NCBI GenBank assembly: GCA_011051635.1
Contig: DRKV01000258.1
Coordinates: 1 to 7,531 of the forward strand
Reading direction: 5' to 3'
Length of the DNA: 7,531 nucleotides
From: Chloroflexota bacterium
Lineage (GTDB): Bacteria > Chloroflexota > Anaerolineae > Anaerolineales > DRKV01
Shown here: piece by piece, positions 7,276-7,531 of the stretch
Numbering within the stretch: position 1 is the first letter of the stretch
How the letters are laid out: each line of letters begins with the position of its first letter
Notes under the pieces: generated by a model
The model's database searches: none
What the model was told of the DNA's origin: nothing
The model's input: the letters and a program-made list of their open reading frames with translations, nothing else
Program-made: the position numbers and the translations under genes

Positions 7276-7353
7276 GTTCACCACATCCTCGTGGAAAAGG
7301 AGGTGGGAACGGCCATGTCTCCCTGACATACGCATACCTTTCTCAGACCCCAG
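7276..7353 (+). promoter_or_regulatory. Riboswitch expression platform with a maskable ribosome binding site
   Basis: CCAC at 7281-7284 can pair with GTGG at 7291-7294, or, in a longer stem, with GTGG at 7303-7306 while TCCT 7286-7289 pairs AGGA 7298-7301. The two folds exclude each other, and the longer one buries the strong Shine-Dalgarno AAGGAGGT (7297-7304). An ATG at 7315 follows at workable distance but meets TGA after two more codons (ATG TCT CCC TGA), so it encodes only Met-Ser-Pro. ATGTC 7315-7319 and GACAT 7325-7329 also form a small dyad. This may be a translated mini-ORF, the start of a lost gene, or simply structure. Confidence 0.4.
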
Positions 7354-7381
7354 GCCCCCGTTCCCCCCGACGGGGGCTTTT
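7354..7381 (+). terminator. Intrinsic terminator downstream of the cobalamin aptamer
   Basis: GCCCCCGT (7354-7361) and ACGGGGGC (7370-7377) form a perfect 8-bp GC-rich stem with an 8-base C-rich loop, followed by TTTT (7378-7381). It stands about 80 bases after the aptamer end, as expected for a riboswitch terminator that stops transcription of a downstream gene. An antiterminator partner was not identified with confidence. Confidence 0.8.
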
Positions 7382-7397
7382 CGCGTTCCCGTGTGTT

Positions 7398-7531
7398 AGT
7401 CGTCTAGTCGTCAGGCGTCAGTCGTCTAGTCGTCAGTCACCAGACGCCAGGAGTCAGTCATCTGTCGTCCGTCGTCAGTCGTCAGTCGTCAGTTCCCAAT
7501 CCCAAGTCCCTAATCCCCAATCCCCAATCCC
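7398..7531. repeat. Degenerate heptanucleotide tandem repeats, running off the window edge
   Basis: The stretch is mostly made of 7-base units with two flavours. The 5' part uses AGTCGTC-like units and contains a 17-base direct repeat (AGTCGTCTAGTCGTCAG at 7398-7414 and 7420-7436). The 3' part passes in register from AGTCGTC (7477-7483, 7484-7490) to AGTTCCC, AATCCCA, AGTCCCT and AATCCCC twice, up to base 7531. There is no coding potential. It resembles the short tandemly repeated repetitive sequences known from intergenic DNA of filamentous cyanobacteria and is of the same family as the tract in the riboswitch. Confidence 0.8.

Noticed and set aside
7398..7531. A CRISPR array
   Set aside because: The units are 7 bases, degenerate and adjacent. 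There are no unique spacers of uniform length and no cas genes in the window.

Overview
The window is GC-rich bacterial DNA with all recognised genes on the + strand. A large secreted multiheme cytochrome, a NarL/LuxR-type two-component pair, a TPR protein, a cobalamin riboswitch and heptanucleotide intergenic repeats together resemble what is often seen in Chloroflexota (Anaerolineae or Ardenticatenia-like). That placement is an inference from gene content and style, not from a marker gene, and is only moderately supported.

Layout. 1-255 is the 3' end of a gene whose visible part looks like an SH3-type domain. 273-2570 and 2567-3220 are a translationally coupled histidine kinase and LuxR-family response regulator. 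3221-3457 is an intergenic leader with a candidate promoter, a dyad overlapping its -35 box, and a foldable segment just before the next ribosome binding site. 3458-6028 encodes an exported cytochrome with twelve CxxCH haem motifs and a C-terminal membrane anchor. 6029-6185 holds two consecutive long hairpins, the second followed by a T-run and carrying a TATAAT in its apical loop. 6186-7028 is a membrane-anchored TPR protein. 7029-7531 has no gene. It contains a strong promoter, a class I-like cobalamin riboswitch with a heptamer-repeat insertion, an expression platform with an intrinsic terminator, and more heptamer repeats up to the window edge. The gene the riboswitch controls lies beyond the window.

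How the parts may work together. The kinase has an extracytoplasmic Cache-like sensor and could report an external signal to the regulator. The regulator sits directly upstream of the cytochrome and is a reasonable candidate to control it, but no binding site is proven. The cytochrome has the design of a cell-surface electron conduit or extracytoplasmic respiratory enzyme. The hairpins after it appear to insulate the TPR gene. The cobalamin riboswitch starts a separate transcription unit. Nothing here is clearly a wholly new system. The most unusual items are the twelve-haem anchored cytochrome with its structured leader, the terminator with a promoter-like loop, and the riboswitch expanded by heptanucleotide repeats.
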